From a bacterium (lineage in GTDB: Bacteria > Krumholzibacteriota > Krumholzibacteriia > Krumholzibacteriales > Krumholzibacteriaceae), in the NCBI GenBank assembly GCA_020350885.1, contig CP070727.1:1654306-1718305 (forward strand): 64,000 bases of DNA, given 5' to 3'. Of this stretch, positions 25,519 through 32,385 are shown piece by piece. The position numbers were made by a program, and so were the translations under genes. Every line of letters begins with the position of its first letter. Positions within the stretch are counted from its first letter, which is position 1. The notes under the pieces are model-generated. The model worked only from the letters and a program-made list of their open reading frames with translations. It was not told the origin of the DNA and searched no databases.

Positions 25519-26768
25519 TCTCCTGTCTCAGCCCGAAGGCCGTGTTTCGTCAGTCCTATCCAAATGATACCCATACATGCAAGAAAGAGACCAAGAAGTA
25601 TGCACAGCGTGTCTTTGCCGACCAGTTCGCCCAGCCAGCTCATGAGAAAGGCCGATGCCAGAAAAAGGCTGCGGGTCAAGACTTCCCTCACGCTGAATAC
25701 CCTCCCGCGCACGGCTTCATGCGTCTGGCGCTGCAGCTCGGATTCAGAGATGATCACGAGCGGTGCAGCGGCGAATCCTGTTAGTACGCAGCCTACCGCA
25801 ATAACGGTGATTCCCAGACCCGAAGCGATTGCCAGGAAGGCCGGAAACAGCATGGAGAAGAGGATTATCTTCATCCTGTTCCGTTTCTCTCTGGTGAGCG
25901 TGATACGGTTGACAAAGAGTGAACCCGCCCCCATCCCGACCCCCATTGCAAGTCCCGCAAAGCTCAGTCCCATCGAGCTTCCCGGCGTTGAAGCGTCTCG
26001 GATCAGAACGATAGCGAGCACCGATAACCCGCCGGCACCGAAGAAGACGATAGATTGGACCCCCATCGAACGGCGAAGCCCCACAGATCCCTTTATCGCC
26101 CTCAGCCCCTCCCGGACAGCCGCCAAGAGCGGAGGGTGTTCTATCGGTGCGGAGGGCCGAGGGCCACCCCTGTTCCGGCCGTGAACCGCGATACTCGTGA
26201 GGAGGACGGCCGAGAGAAGATAGGTGGCTCCGTCGATATAGAAGCATGCCTGCCAGGAGAGGTAATCGAAAATCAGACCGCCTCCGAGGAATCCTCCGGC
26301 GACACCTGCTATCCCGGCAGCCCAGAGGATGGAGTTGACCCTGATGAGACGATCGGATGTTACGAGCTCGGGAATCAGTCCTGATTTGGCGGGAAGGAAG
26401 AAGAGGTTACCCGTCGTCAGCAGAAAGACGACGGCCATGACCGGCAGGAAGCTCTGCGTCGAGGAGAAGAGAAGCGGGATACTGATGACCAGCAGGCCCC
26501 GGCAGAGATCGGTCACGACGAGGATCCACCGTTTGTGGAGTCTGTCGATGGCGACGCCGATGAGCGGTGCGAGGGTGAAGATCGGCAGATACATGGCGAG
26601 GTAGATCTGCGATAGGGTCAGACCGGGAGTATCGGAGAAGCGGTTGATGAGCGCGACGAGTGAAAAATTATTGAGGCGATCACCGAAGAGAGATATCGCC
26701 TGGGCCACCCAGAAGATGGTGAACAGGGCAGGTGGGAGCTCTCGTCCGTCGCTTCTTGAGCCATTCAT
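25515..26768 (-). CDS. MFS transporter (LplT/enterobactin-exporter-like)
   Basis: The 417-aa protein has about twelve hydrophobic helices. The major-facilitator loop between helices 2 and 3 reads GVAIDRLHKRWILVVTDLCRG, and a mid-protein cytoplasmic loop contains NRGGPRPSAP. Proteins of this MFS_3-like type include lysophospholipid flippase LplT and siderophore exporters. It is third in a minus-strand operon, overlapping the glycosyltransferase stop (ATGA) and the next gene. The neighbouring acyltransferase and glycosyltransferase make a lipid or glycolipid substrate plausible, but the substrate is not shown by the sequence. Confidence 0.8.
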   Translation of the reverse strand: MNGSRSDGRELPPALFTIFWVAQAISLFGDRLNNFSLVALINRFSDTPGLTLSQIYLAMYLPIFTLAPLIGVAIDRLHKRWILVVTDLCRGLLVISIPLLFSSTQSFLPVMAVVFLLTTGNLFFLPAKSGLIPELVTSDRLIRVNSILWAAGIAGVAGGFLGGGLIFDYLSWQACFYIDGATYLLSAVLLTSIAVHGRNRGGPRPSAPIEHPPLLAAVREGLRAIKGSVGLRRSMGVQSIVFFGAGGLSVLAIVLIRDASTPGSSMGLSFAGLAMGVGMGAGSLFVNRITLTREKRNRMKIILFSMLFPAFLAIASGLGITVIAVGCVLTGFAAAPLVIISESELQRQTHEAVRGRVFSVREVLTRSLFLASAFLMSWLGELVGKDTLCILLGLFLACMGIIWIGLTKHGLRAETGE

Positions 26769-27928
26769 GCCATTGTCAGTCGGGCCGTCTCCCGGGTCCT
26801 TCGCTCAAGCCCCTGACCCAGAAGTTGTAGAAAGGTACGTTCCAACTCGTCTATGACGACCGGCCAATCGTAGCGTTTCGCCGTTTCTCGCCCCTGTATG
26901 CGCAGGTTCTCGGCCAGCCGGTTGTCCTCGGCGAGCTCTACGATCGCCTCGGCTATTGCGGTGGGCGATTTCGGTGTCACGAGAAGACCATCTTTCCTGT
27001 GAGTTACGACCATCCGGAATCCCGGGATGTTCGAGGCGATAACCGGCACTCCCGAAGCCATTGCCTCGAGGAGCACGATGCCGAAGCTCTCCTGTCCCGT
27101 GGCAGGAGAGCAAAAGATATCCGCACTCCTATAGTATTGCGGGAGATCTCGGGGATGGACTCTCCCACAAAATCGTATCTCGGCACCGCTGAGGTCGAGT
27201 GGTTTTGGCAGGAGCAGTCGTCGAAGACGGCCCTCGCCGACGATCGTGAGTCTGATCTTCCGCTTGAGTCTGTTCTGAGCTATCGGGATCGCACGAAGGA
27301 GGTAGGGCAATCCCTTCCTTTTGTCCATCCGTCCGACATAGAGGATACCTATCGCGGTATCTTCGGGATTTGAGACGGGAGCGGGATTCGGATTGAAACG
27401 CTCGCAGTCGATGCCGTTTGGAATAACCGTGTAGCGACCGGGAAAGTACTTATGAGCAAAACGCCTCGCAGGCTCCGATACTGCGAGCCTGAGGTCCAGT
27501 CGCTGCGCCCGTCTATCGAGTGCACGCCGGAACAGGCGGTAGGCGATGTTGCTCTCGGCGGTGGCGTGGAAGGTGCCGACGATTCTCTGGTCCACCGTGG
27601 CTGCCTCGAGGGTCAGGAGCGGAAGCGTCGGCACAAGGGGACAGTGGGTCTGGATGATATCGAAAGCCTCCCGGCGGAAGATACCTGCAAGCATCCGTTT
27701 CAGTCCTATCCCCGCAGTTACATTTACCCATGCCCCGTTGACGGGGACGATGATGTTTCTGCCGATGCGTATTATGCCCGAATCGCCCCTGTCGTTTCTG
27801 GAGTAGCGCGTGGTGATAATGGTTACGTGGTGACCCCGCGATCGCAATCCCAGAGCGGTGTAGTGAGCGACCTCTGTGACACCACCGGGTTTCGGGTAGT
27901 ACGATTGTGTAACGATTCCGATCCTCAT
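26765..27928 (-). CDS. GT4-family glycosyltransferase (PimA-like)
   Basis: The 387-aa protein has the two Rossmann domains of GT-B enzymes. The N-terminus reads MRIGIVTQSYYPKPGGVTEV, the glycine-rich acceptor loop typical of PimA and related lipid glycosyltransferases. The linker strand IGILYVGRMDKRKGLPYLL and the donor site ESFGIVLLEAMASGVPVIAS (retaining EX7E) follow. It transfers a sugar from a nucleotide donor; PimA-like members act on phospholipid head groups at the membrane. Its start overlaps the acyltransferase stop by one base (TAATG), so the pair is translated together. Confidence 0.87.
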   Translation of the reverse strand: MRIGIVTQSYYPKPGGVTEVAHYTALGLRSRGHHVTIITTRYSRNDRGDSGIIRIGRNIIVPVNGAWVNVTAGIGLKRMLAGIFRREAFDIIQTHCPLVPTLPLLTLEAATVDQRIVGTFHATAESNIAYRLFRRALDRRAQRLDLRLAVSEPARRFAHKYFPGRYTVIPNGIDCERFNPNPAPVSNPEDTAIGILYVGRMDKRKGLPYLLRAIPIAQNRLKRKIRLTIVGEGRLRRLLLPKPLDLSGAEIRFCGRVHPRDLPQYYRSADIFCSPATGQESFGIVLLEAMASGVPVIASNIPGFRMVVTHRKDGLLVTPKSPTAIAEAIVELAEDNRLAENLRIQGRETAKRYDWPVVIDELERTFLQLLGQGLERRTRETARLTMA

Positions 27929-28791
27929 TACACCGGCCTCCAGAAATCACGCAGCATACACCACTGGTCGTTGTTGGCCCGTATGTACCCTTCGACTCGG
28001 GCGTAGAGACGCCGCAGGGCGTGGGGCTCCGGCATGTGTTCGAGCTCGCCCGCCTCGAAGATCGTCTCGAGATGAAGGTGGTACGCCCCGCCGTTGATAC
28101 GCCGGCAGTATCCGCCCACGATCGGCGAACCCGTTCGTCTGCCGAGCTGAATCGGACCCCTCGGCAGCGGGACCTCTTTTCCGAAGAATGGTACCACCTC
28201 ACCTCCTGTATAGATATCCCCATCGAGGAGGAGGGCGACGAGATTGTTGGAGTTGAGTGCTTCTATGAGATTTCGGTACGAACGATCGGGTCCTACAACG
28301 GTGATGCCCTTCGCCTCCTTTGCCTCCTTGACCGCCCGAGTGAGCAGCCGGTTCATCTGGATACCCGCCACGACATGTATACCGTACCCCAGGGTACGCA
28401 GGTAGAGGGCCGCAAGTTCCCAGTTTCCTACGTGGGCGGTTACGAGAATCGCCCCTTTGCCCGTACGGATTGCCGACTCAAGCGCCTCCCGCCCTTCACA
28501 TGTGACACATTGTTCGATCCGTTTCGGGTGCCAGCGGCTCGATGCAAAGATCTCCAGGATATTGCGTACATGATTATGCAGGATGCCGAGCACCGCTCCG
28601 TTCGATACACGTGCTCCGATACCGACGAGGTTTTTCCGTACGTTCTTTCTCGATGTTGGGGAGACGAGGAAGTAGATGGTTGCCCCCGTTCCGGCAATAC
28701 AATCCCTAAGCGCCCCGGGTACCGCGTTGAGGAAAAGGGCAGCCAGTGTGAAGATCAGCTTACCGATTCCAGCCACGATCGTAACCAGCAT
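27928..28791 (-). CDS. LpxL/PatA-class lipid acyltransferase
   Basis: The protein (287 aa from ATG 28791, or 301 aa from an in-frame GTG at 28833) belongs to the LPLAT family of Kdo2-lipid A and phosphatidylinositol-mannoside acyltransferases. It has an N-terminal hydrophobic helix, the catalytic HxxxxE motif as HVGNWE, a following VVAGIQMNRLL segment, LLLDGD, and PFFGKEVPLPRGPIQL. Neither start has a clear ribosome site. It is the first gene of the minus-strand operon and is directly followed by a PimA-like glycosyltransferase, which recalls the PimA-PatA pair. Confidence 0.85.
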   Translation of the reverse strand: MLVTIVAGIGKLIFTLAALFLNAVPGALRDCIAGTGATIYFLVSPTSRKNVRKNLVGIGARVSNGAVLGILHNHVRNILEIFASSRWHPKRIEQCVTCEGREALESAIRTGKGAILVTAHVGNWELAALYLRTLGYGIHVVAGIQMNRLLTRAVKEAKEAKGITVVGPDRSYRNLIEALNSNNLVALLLDGDIYTGGEVVPFFGKEVPLPRGPIQLGRRTGSPIVGGYCRRINGGAYHLHLETIFEAGELEHMPEPHALRRLYARVEGYIRANNDQWCMLRDFWRPV

Positions 28792-28815
28792 AATCACAGT
28801 ATGATTAATTGTCAA
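28787..28815 (-). promoter_or_regulatory. Sigma-70-like promoter, minus strand, at the acyltransferase start
   Basis: TTGACA is read from 28815 to 28810, followed after 17 bases by TATGCT (28792 to 28787). The match is good, but the -10 box covers the ATG at 28791. If this promoter is used, the protein must start further in (GTG at 28776) on a nearly leaderless message. Otherwise the match is fortuitous. Confidence 0.35.
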
Positions 28816-28827
28816 GAATGTAGGGAG

Positions 28828-28842
28828 TGGCACATTTCTAGC
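28828..28842 (+). promoter_or_regulatory. Sigma-54-type (-24/-12) promoter candidate
   Basis: TGGCAC at 28828-28833, five bases, then TAGC at 28839-28842. GG and GC are separated by exactly 10 bases as in sigma-54 promoters; only one base differs from TGGCAC-N5-TTGC. The predicted start near 28855 leaves room for the GGGAG ribosome site (28866-28870) of the gene that begins at 28879. Confidence 0.5.
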
Positions 28843-28878
28843 TGGGCTACACGATACGGCTCAACGGGAGAAGTCGGA

Positions 28879-29295
28879 TTGCAAGTTGTAGCTGAAAAAA
28901 CGCTTTTCATGCAAAAAGCGATTTACTTCGTGAGCAAACTCATTGCTTCACGTGGAATCATCGAACTCACCGACCGGAACCTCAACTTCCAGGTCTCACC
29001 CTTCGATGCATCGTTCGGTATTAGGGACCTGTCCGTCGATATCTGTACGATACGGGATATCAGGATCGAGGGCGGATCGTTCCACCCGAAAGTGGTTGTG
29101 ATCGATGCCGAAAGTGAATATGAATTCGTACTCTCCAAGGGACAGGAGCTTTACGATACGCTCAAGAAGCTCTGTAGCCACCCTATCGAATTCGACCCCG
29201 GCAAAGAGGTGCATGAAACGCTAAAGCAGTGCTCGTGCAACAGGTTCATAAGCAGCAGCTATCGATACTGCCCGTGGTGTGGATGCGCTCTCTGA
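28879..29295 (+). CDS. PH/GRAM-like domain protein with C-terminal zinc ribbon
   Basis: The 138-aa protein has a strand-rich N-terminal domain. It begins with KTLFMQKAIYFVSKL and RGIIELTDRNLNFQ, continues through ICTIRDIRIEGGSFHPKVVVI and YEFVLSKGQELYDTLKKL, and resembles a PH/GRAM fold. A C-terminal ribbon follows with CSC and CPWCG cysteine pairs. I choose the TTG at 28879 because GGGAG lies 8 bases upstream; the ATG at 28909 would cut the first strand. A reading frame extending back to 28021 is only antisense to the acyltransferase gene. A sigma-54-like site precedes it. Function unknown. Confidence 0.75.
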   Translation: MQVVAEKTLFMQKAIYFVSKLIASRGIIELTDRNLNFQVSPFDASFGIRDLSVDICTIRDIRIEGGSFHPKVVVIDAESEYEFVLSKGQELYDTLKKLCSHPIEFDPGKEVHETLKQCSCNRFISSSYRYCPWCGCAL

Positions 29296-29325
29296 TCGTC
29301 GTACATCATACCGTACATTTTTCAG

Positions 29326-29354
29326 TTGTGGGCCAACCCCATATTTGTTACATT
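29326..29354 (+). promoter_or_regulatory. Weak sigma-70-like promoter before the small lipoprotein gene
   Basis: TTGTGG at 29326-29331 and TACATT at 29349-29354 are 17 bases apart, about 55 bases before the lipoprotein start. The -35 matches only three positions, so this is tentative. Confidence 0.3.
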
Positions 29355-29410
29355 CACTACGGGAAACAAGCCGATCCTCATACTCGAGTATGTCGGGCAA
29401 GGAGGTATTG

Positions 29411-29785
29411 ATGAAGCGGATCGGTATACTGTTGGTCTCGTTGGCATGTGTTCTTGCTTTTCTGTACGGATGCGAGGAGGAAACCTCGGGGGTCCAGCAG
29501 ACAGGCGTACGGGTAGGATTTTCCGATTGCCTCTCTTTCGTCATCTGGGTGTTCATCGATGGTGAGTATCAAGGCATAGCATCCACCGAAGAACCGAAGA
29601 TCTTTGAGGTTCCGGCGGGAGAGCATTCCCTCTATGCACGAAGCAACGCGGTGCTACGGGAGACGAACGAATTCTTCTGTTGGGACACGACGGTTTCCGT
29701 ATCTGACGGGAGCCTTACGTATATCGATCTCAACTGCACTGAACACACCTGCTCGGACACATCGGCAGTGAGCCTCGGGGAATAG
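29411..29785 (+). CDS. Small lipoprotein of unknown function
   Basis: The 124-aa protein starts at ATG 29411, five bases after AAGGAGG, and begins with a lipoprotein signal (MKRIGILLVSL...LAFLYGC) with the lipidation cysteine at residue 20. The mature part contains VWVFIDGEYQGIASTEEPKIFEVPAGEH-like strands typical of a PEGA-type beta domain, in which a peptide mimics a carbohydrate-binding fold. Four more cysteines (for example NCTEHTC near the end) could form disulfides. A clear intrinsic terminator lies 44 bases downstream. The target membrane and role are unknown. Confidence 0.75.
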   Translation: MKRIGILLVSLACVLAFLYGCEEETSGVQQTGVRVGFSDCLSFVIWVFIDGEYQGIASTEEPKIFEVPAGEHSLYARSNAVLRETNEFFCWDTTVSVSDGSLTYIDLNCTEHTCSDTSAVSLGE

Positions 29786-29828
29786 AATCCCGTCCGGGGC
29801 TTTTCGTCGTCCATTGCACAATACATCG

Positions 29829-29858
29829 GCCCTCTTTCGTTTTGGAAGAGGGCTTTCT
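29829..29858 (+). terminator. Intrinsic terminator after the small lipoprotein gene
   Basis: An 8-bp perfect stem, GCCCTCTT (29829-29836) with AAGAGGGC (29846-29853), closes a 9-base loop and is followed by TTTCT. The T-tract is short. Confidence 0.75.
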
Positions 29859-29929
29859 GTATCACCGCCCGCCCCTTTCGTAACTATATATAATATAGTG
29901 CGATAAAAATGATACCACCACTCAGCCGA

Positions 29930-29944
29930 TGGCACAGTCTTTGC
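29930..29944 (+). promoter_or_regulatory. Sigma-54-type promoter for the MglA-like GTPase gene
   Basis: TGGCAC at 29930-29935, five bases, then TTGC at 29941-29944 match the -24/-12 consensus without error; GG and GC are separated by 10 bases. It lies 164 bases before the GTPase start and downstream of a terminator, so it can only serve that gene. No sigma-54 activator gene is in the window. Confidence 0.6.
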
Positions 29945-30107
29945 GGAATGACGTTCGTGCCGGGGTGGGAACTTCCTGTATGCTATAACGATAGGAACAC
30001 CCTAGCTCAAGGAACGTTAGCCTGATCCAGAAACCGCTTCCTTGTCTGTGCATCGTGAGAGTGGGAGGAAGTGCCCCAACCCGGCTTTTGGAAAGGGAGC
30101 GCATACA

Positions 30108-31205
30108 ATGGCTGTCTACAATTACGCCGGTGGAGAGATCAACCTGAAAGTCGTCTACTACGGTCCCGGCCTAAGCGGCAAGACGACCAACCTCGAACAT
30201 ATCTATTCGAAGCTTCCTCGCGACACCAAGAGCAAGATGGTGTCAATGAAGACCCGTACCGATAGGACGCTCTTCTTCGATTTCCTGCCGATAGACGTGG
30301 GAGAAATCAACGGGATGAAGGTGCGGTTCCTGCTCTATACGGTGCCGGGACAGGTCTATTACAACGCCACGCGTAAGCTCGTTTTGAAGGGTGTGGATGC
30401 CGTTGTGTTCGTTGCCGACTCTGCACCCGACAGGTTGCCGGACAACATCGAAAGCTTGCAAAACCTCGAGGATAACTTAAACGATCTCGGTTTGAGCCTG
30501 CGCAGCATTCCGTGGGTCATCCAGTTCAACAAGCGGGATCTGGCAGGCTGCATGGATCGTGCGGTCATGGAGGAGAAGCTCAACACACTCAAGGTGCCTT
30601 CCTCCGAGGGTGTTGCCACGACCGGTAAGGGTGTGTATGAGACGTTCGAGTCGATTGCACGGTTGGTGTTTACAAGGGTGCAGGAGACATTGGGACAGGA
30701 GAGGCCAGAACCGGAGCCTGCCAAGGATTCCTCACAGGAGATCGCTGTCGAGGTTGTTGCGAAGGGACAAGGGAGTAAGCAAAACTCAGAGGCAGGCGAG
30801 AGCGAGTCTTTAAATTACGCAGAGAAGAGTGAAGAGGAGCACGAGTCTGTCTCTGAGTTCGTCGATACGGTGCTGCGGGAGCGGGACGTGCCAGATGAGG
30901 GCATCGATCTGGGAGCGACGAGGGAGGGGTATGAGGAGTATGGACATCTTGTCGAGCTTGGTGAGGGGGAGGAGAAGGAGCCGGAGCAAGAAATCGAAGA
31001 AGGTACGATCATCTCCGATCCTCTCGAGAGGCTCGGCGAGGAAACAGCAACCGGTGCACAGCAGCAAGTGGAGAAGCCCTCACCGGCTAAAGCACGAAGG
31101 ATAGAGGAAAAGACTGTTCGTGTGCCCGTTACGATCTCCGAGGAGGAGATCGGCAAGGAGATACCGGTGAAAGTGATTCTGGAGGTCACGGTGGAATCAT
31201 CCTGA
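30108..31205 (+). CDS. MglA-like small GTPase with long acidic C-terminal extension
   Basis: The first about 195 residues are an MglA-family Ras-like GTPase. They contain the P-loop GPGLSGKT (19-26), TRTDRTLFFDFLP, TVPGQVYYNATRKLVLKGVDAVVFVADS, and the guanine-specificity motif NKRD. MglA proteins set cell polarity and motility in Myxococcus and relatives. The remaining about 170 residues are acidic and low in complexity, ending in a strand-rich tail, KTVRVPVTISEEEIGKEIPV. That tail is unusual for MglA, normally about 195 aa. ATG 30108 has AAGGGAG 8 bases upstream. No MglB (roadblock) gene is adjacent. A sigma-54-type promoter lies upstream. Confidence 0.88.
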   Translation: MAVYNYAGGEINLKVVYYGPGLSGKTTNLEHIYSKLPRDTKSKMVSMKTRTDRTLFFDFLPIDVGEINGMKVRFLLYTVPGQVYYNATRKLVLKGVDAVVFVADSAPDRLPDNIESLQNLEDNLNDLGLSLRSIPWVIQFNKRDLAGCMDRAVMEEKLNTLKVPSSEGVATTGKGVYETFESIARLVFTRVQETLGQERPEPEPAKDSSQEIAVEVVAKGQGSKQNSEAGESESLNYAEKSEEEHESVSEFVDTVLRERDVPDEGIDLGATREGYEEYGHLVELGEGEEKEPEQEIEEGTIISDPLERLGEETATGAQQQVEKPSPAKARRIEEKTVRVPVTISEEEIGKEIPVKVILEVTVESS

Positions 31206-31423
31206 CAGGTTGCCAGACTGTTGCTCCCGTCATAGTTCTACCCGTTGCATCAATCCATTTATACCAGTAGGTGCATGACGACGGTGTCATTCTGTTGATC
31301 GGCTCTATTAACATCTCTCGCATCGAGATACTGCTAAAAAACCCTTGACCCGTGCCTGTTAAATAGTAAGAATGTAAATGGGGTATATGCGTGAGTGAGG
31401 ATTCGTTGCAGTTGGAGAACGCT
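31206..31423. other. Gap between the GTPase and receiver genes
   Basis: This 218-base gap holds two small hairpins (5-bp stems, around 31276-31291 and 31318-31330) without T-tracts, and a promoter candidate at 31345-31373. No coding sequence is supported. Confidence 0.4.
31345..31373 (+). promoter_or_regulatory. Sigma-70-type promoter candidate for the receiver gene
   Basis: TTGACC at 31345-31350 and AAGAAT at 31368-31373 are separated by 17 bases, about 50 bases before the ATG at 31424. Confidence 0.45.
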
Positions 31424-31795
31424 ATGGCGAAAATACTCATCGTCGATGACGAAGTGAACGTCAGGCGTCTCTATGGAGAAGAACTGCGCCAGGAAGGGTA
31501 CGAGACGGTAGCAGCCGCTACCATCGCAGAGGCCCTCGAAGCGGTGGAAACGGAGAATCCCGATCTCATTGTCCTCGACATCAAGCTGGAAGACGAGAGC
31601 GGCATCGATTGCCTGATTGAGATCGTCGAGCGCCGCAAGGACTTACCCGTTGTCATCAATTCTGCATATTCTGTCTACAAGGACAACTTCCAAACGTGGG
31701 CGGCAGATGCATATATCGTCAAATCGATGGATCTGATGCCGCTCAAGACAAAGATCAAGGAACTTCTTGGGAAACGGCATCCGCGGGGGGTGTAA
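31424..31795 (+). CDS. Single-domain response regulator (CheY-like)
   Basis: The 123-aa protein is a stand-alone receiver. It has the acidic pair D8-D9 in ILIVDDEVN, phosphoacceptor D52 in IVLDIKL, the conserved hydroxyl at S80 in VVINSAYS, and K100 in YIVKSMD. There is no output domain, so it would act by binding a partner or as a phosphorelay step. I choose ATG 31424 (GGAG 9 bases upstream) over an in-frame GTG at 31391. No histidine kinase is nearby. It sits between the GTPase gene and a small exported protein. Confidence 0.88.
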   Translation: MAKILIVDDEVNVRRLYGEELRQEGYETVAAATIAEALEAVETENPDLIVLDIKLEDESGIDCLIEIVERRKDLPVVINSAYSVYKDNFQTWAADAYIVKSMDLMPLKTKIKELLGKRHPRGV

Positions 31796-31798
31796 GGC

Positions 31799-32230
31799 AT
31801 GAAATCAAAGGTGATTATATTTTTTCTCTCGCTACTGTTGATTCCGGCTGTTTCACTGGGGCAGGAGGAGAGCTCGACGGTCAGCGTCTTTTCCGATTAC
31901 CTCAATCCCGAGCAAAATCAGGGCTTTCTTCATATCCCCGGTCTTGAATTCAACAGTTCGATGGGATTTTCATACATGTCGTCGAAACACTACGGCTCAG
32001 TGGGTATGGGGTACTACATGGGCCACTTCGGCCTTCGCTTGAGCTCATCGCTGACCCTGCGCTGGGATATCGGGCTTCGCTCAAATCTGACCTCCCCCGA
32101 CGGCGAGCAGAGCCCGGAATTCTTCCTGCCGAATGTCGATCTCACCTATCGTCCGAACAAGAATTTTTTATTGAGATTTCAATTCAGCCAGGGTGTGCAC
32201 CCCTACTACAATCCCTACAGGAGATACTGA
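31799..32230 (+). CDS. Small exported protein, possible beta-barrel fragment-like domain
   Basis: The 143-aa protein has a clear signal peptide (MKSKVIIFFLSLLLIPAVSLG, cleavage probably near residue 21). The mature part contains alternating-pattern strands such as FNSSMGFSYMSS, GSVGMGYYMGHFGLRLSSSLTLRWDIGL and NFLLRFQFSQG. This looks like an outer-membrane strand pattern, but it is too short for a full classical barrel. It begins 3 bases after the receiver gene, so the two share a transcript. I do not recognise the family. Confidence 0.7.
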   Translation: MKSKVIIFFLSLLLIPAVSLGQEESSTVSVFSDYLNPEQNQGFLHIPGLEFNSSMGFSYMSSKHYGSVGMGYYMGHFGLRLSSSLTLRWDIGLRSNLTSPDGEQSPEFFLPNVDLTYRPNKNFLLRFQFSQGVHPYYNPYRRY

Positions 32231-32295
32231 TCCGGATGGGTACCCGCAAGCCGGCACAATCATCTTAACTCCTTATTTCTCAACTGCATAGAGAT

Positions 32296-32323
32296 TTGAA
32301 ATTACTCTTGACACGTCTATAAT
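32296..32323 (+). promoter_or_regulatory. Sigma-70-type promoter for the 385-aa TPR gene
   Basis: TTGAAA at 32296-32301, a 16-base spacer, and a perfect TATAAT at 32318-32323. The coding start at 32386 leaves a leader of about 55 bases. Confidence 0.6.
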
Positions 32324-32385
32324 CGTGGTCTAGCCTCCGAGAGGTGTAGATATGGCGTGCATAGCATCGTGAGGGGGGTATACAT

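Larger units (their letters stand above)
29786..30107. other. Intergenic region before the GTPase gene
   Basis: This 322-base gap holds an intrinsic terminator (29829-29858), a TATAAT (29889-29894) without a good -35, and a close sigma-54-type site (29930-29944). I see no coding sequence. The leader between the sigma-54 site and the GTPase start is about 150 bases. Confidence 0.6.

Noticed and set aside
28021..28876. N-terminal extension of the PH-like gene
   Set aside because: This stretch is antisense to the acyltransferase; the true start is the TTG at 28879 with a GGGAG site.
31207..31222. TTGCCA..TTGCT as a third sigma-54 site
   Set aside because: The -24 element lacks the required GG, so I do not call it.
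31186..31440. 84-aa minus-strand frame after the GTPase gene
   Set aside because: Crosses two + strand genes and has no ribosome site; translation has no family resemblance.
32307..32323. TTGACA directly before TATAAT as a promoter pair
   Set aside because: The spacer is only about 4 bases; TTGAAA at 32296 with 16-base spacing is the workable -35.
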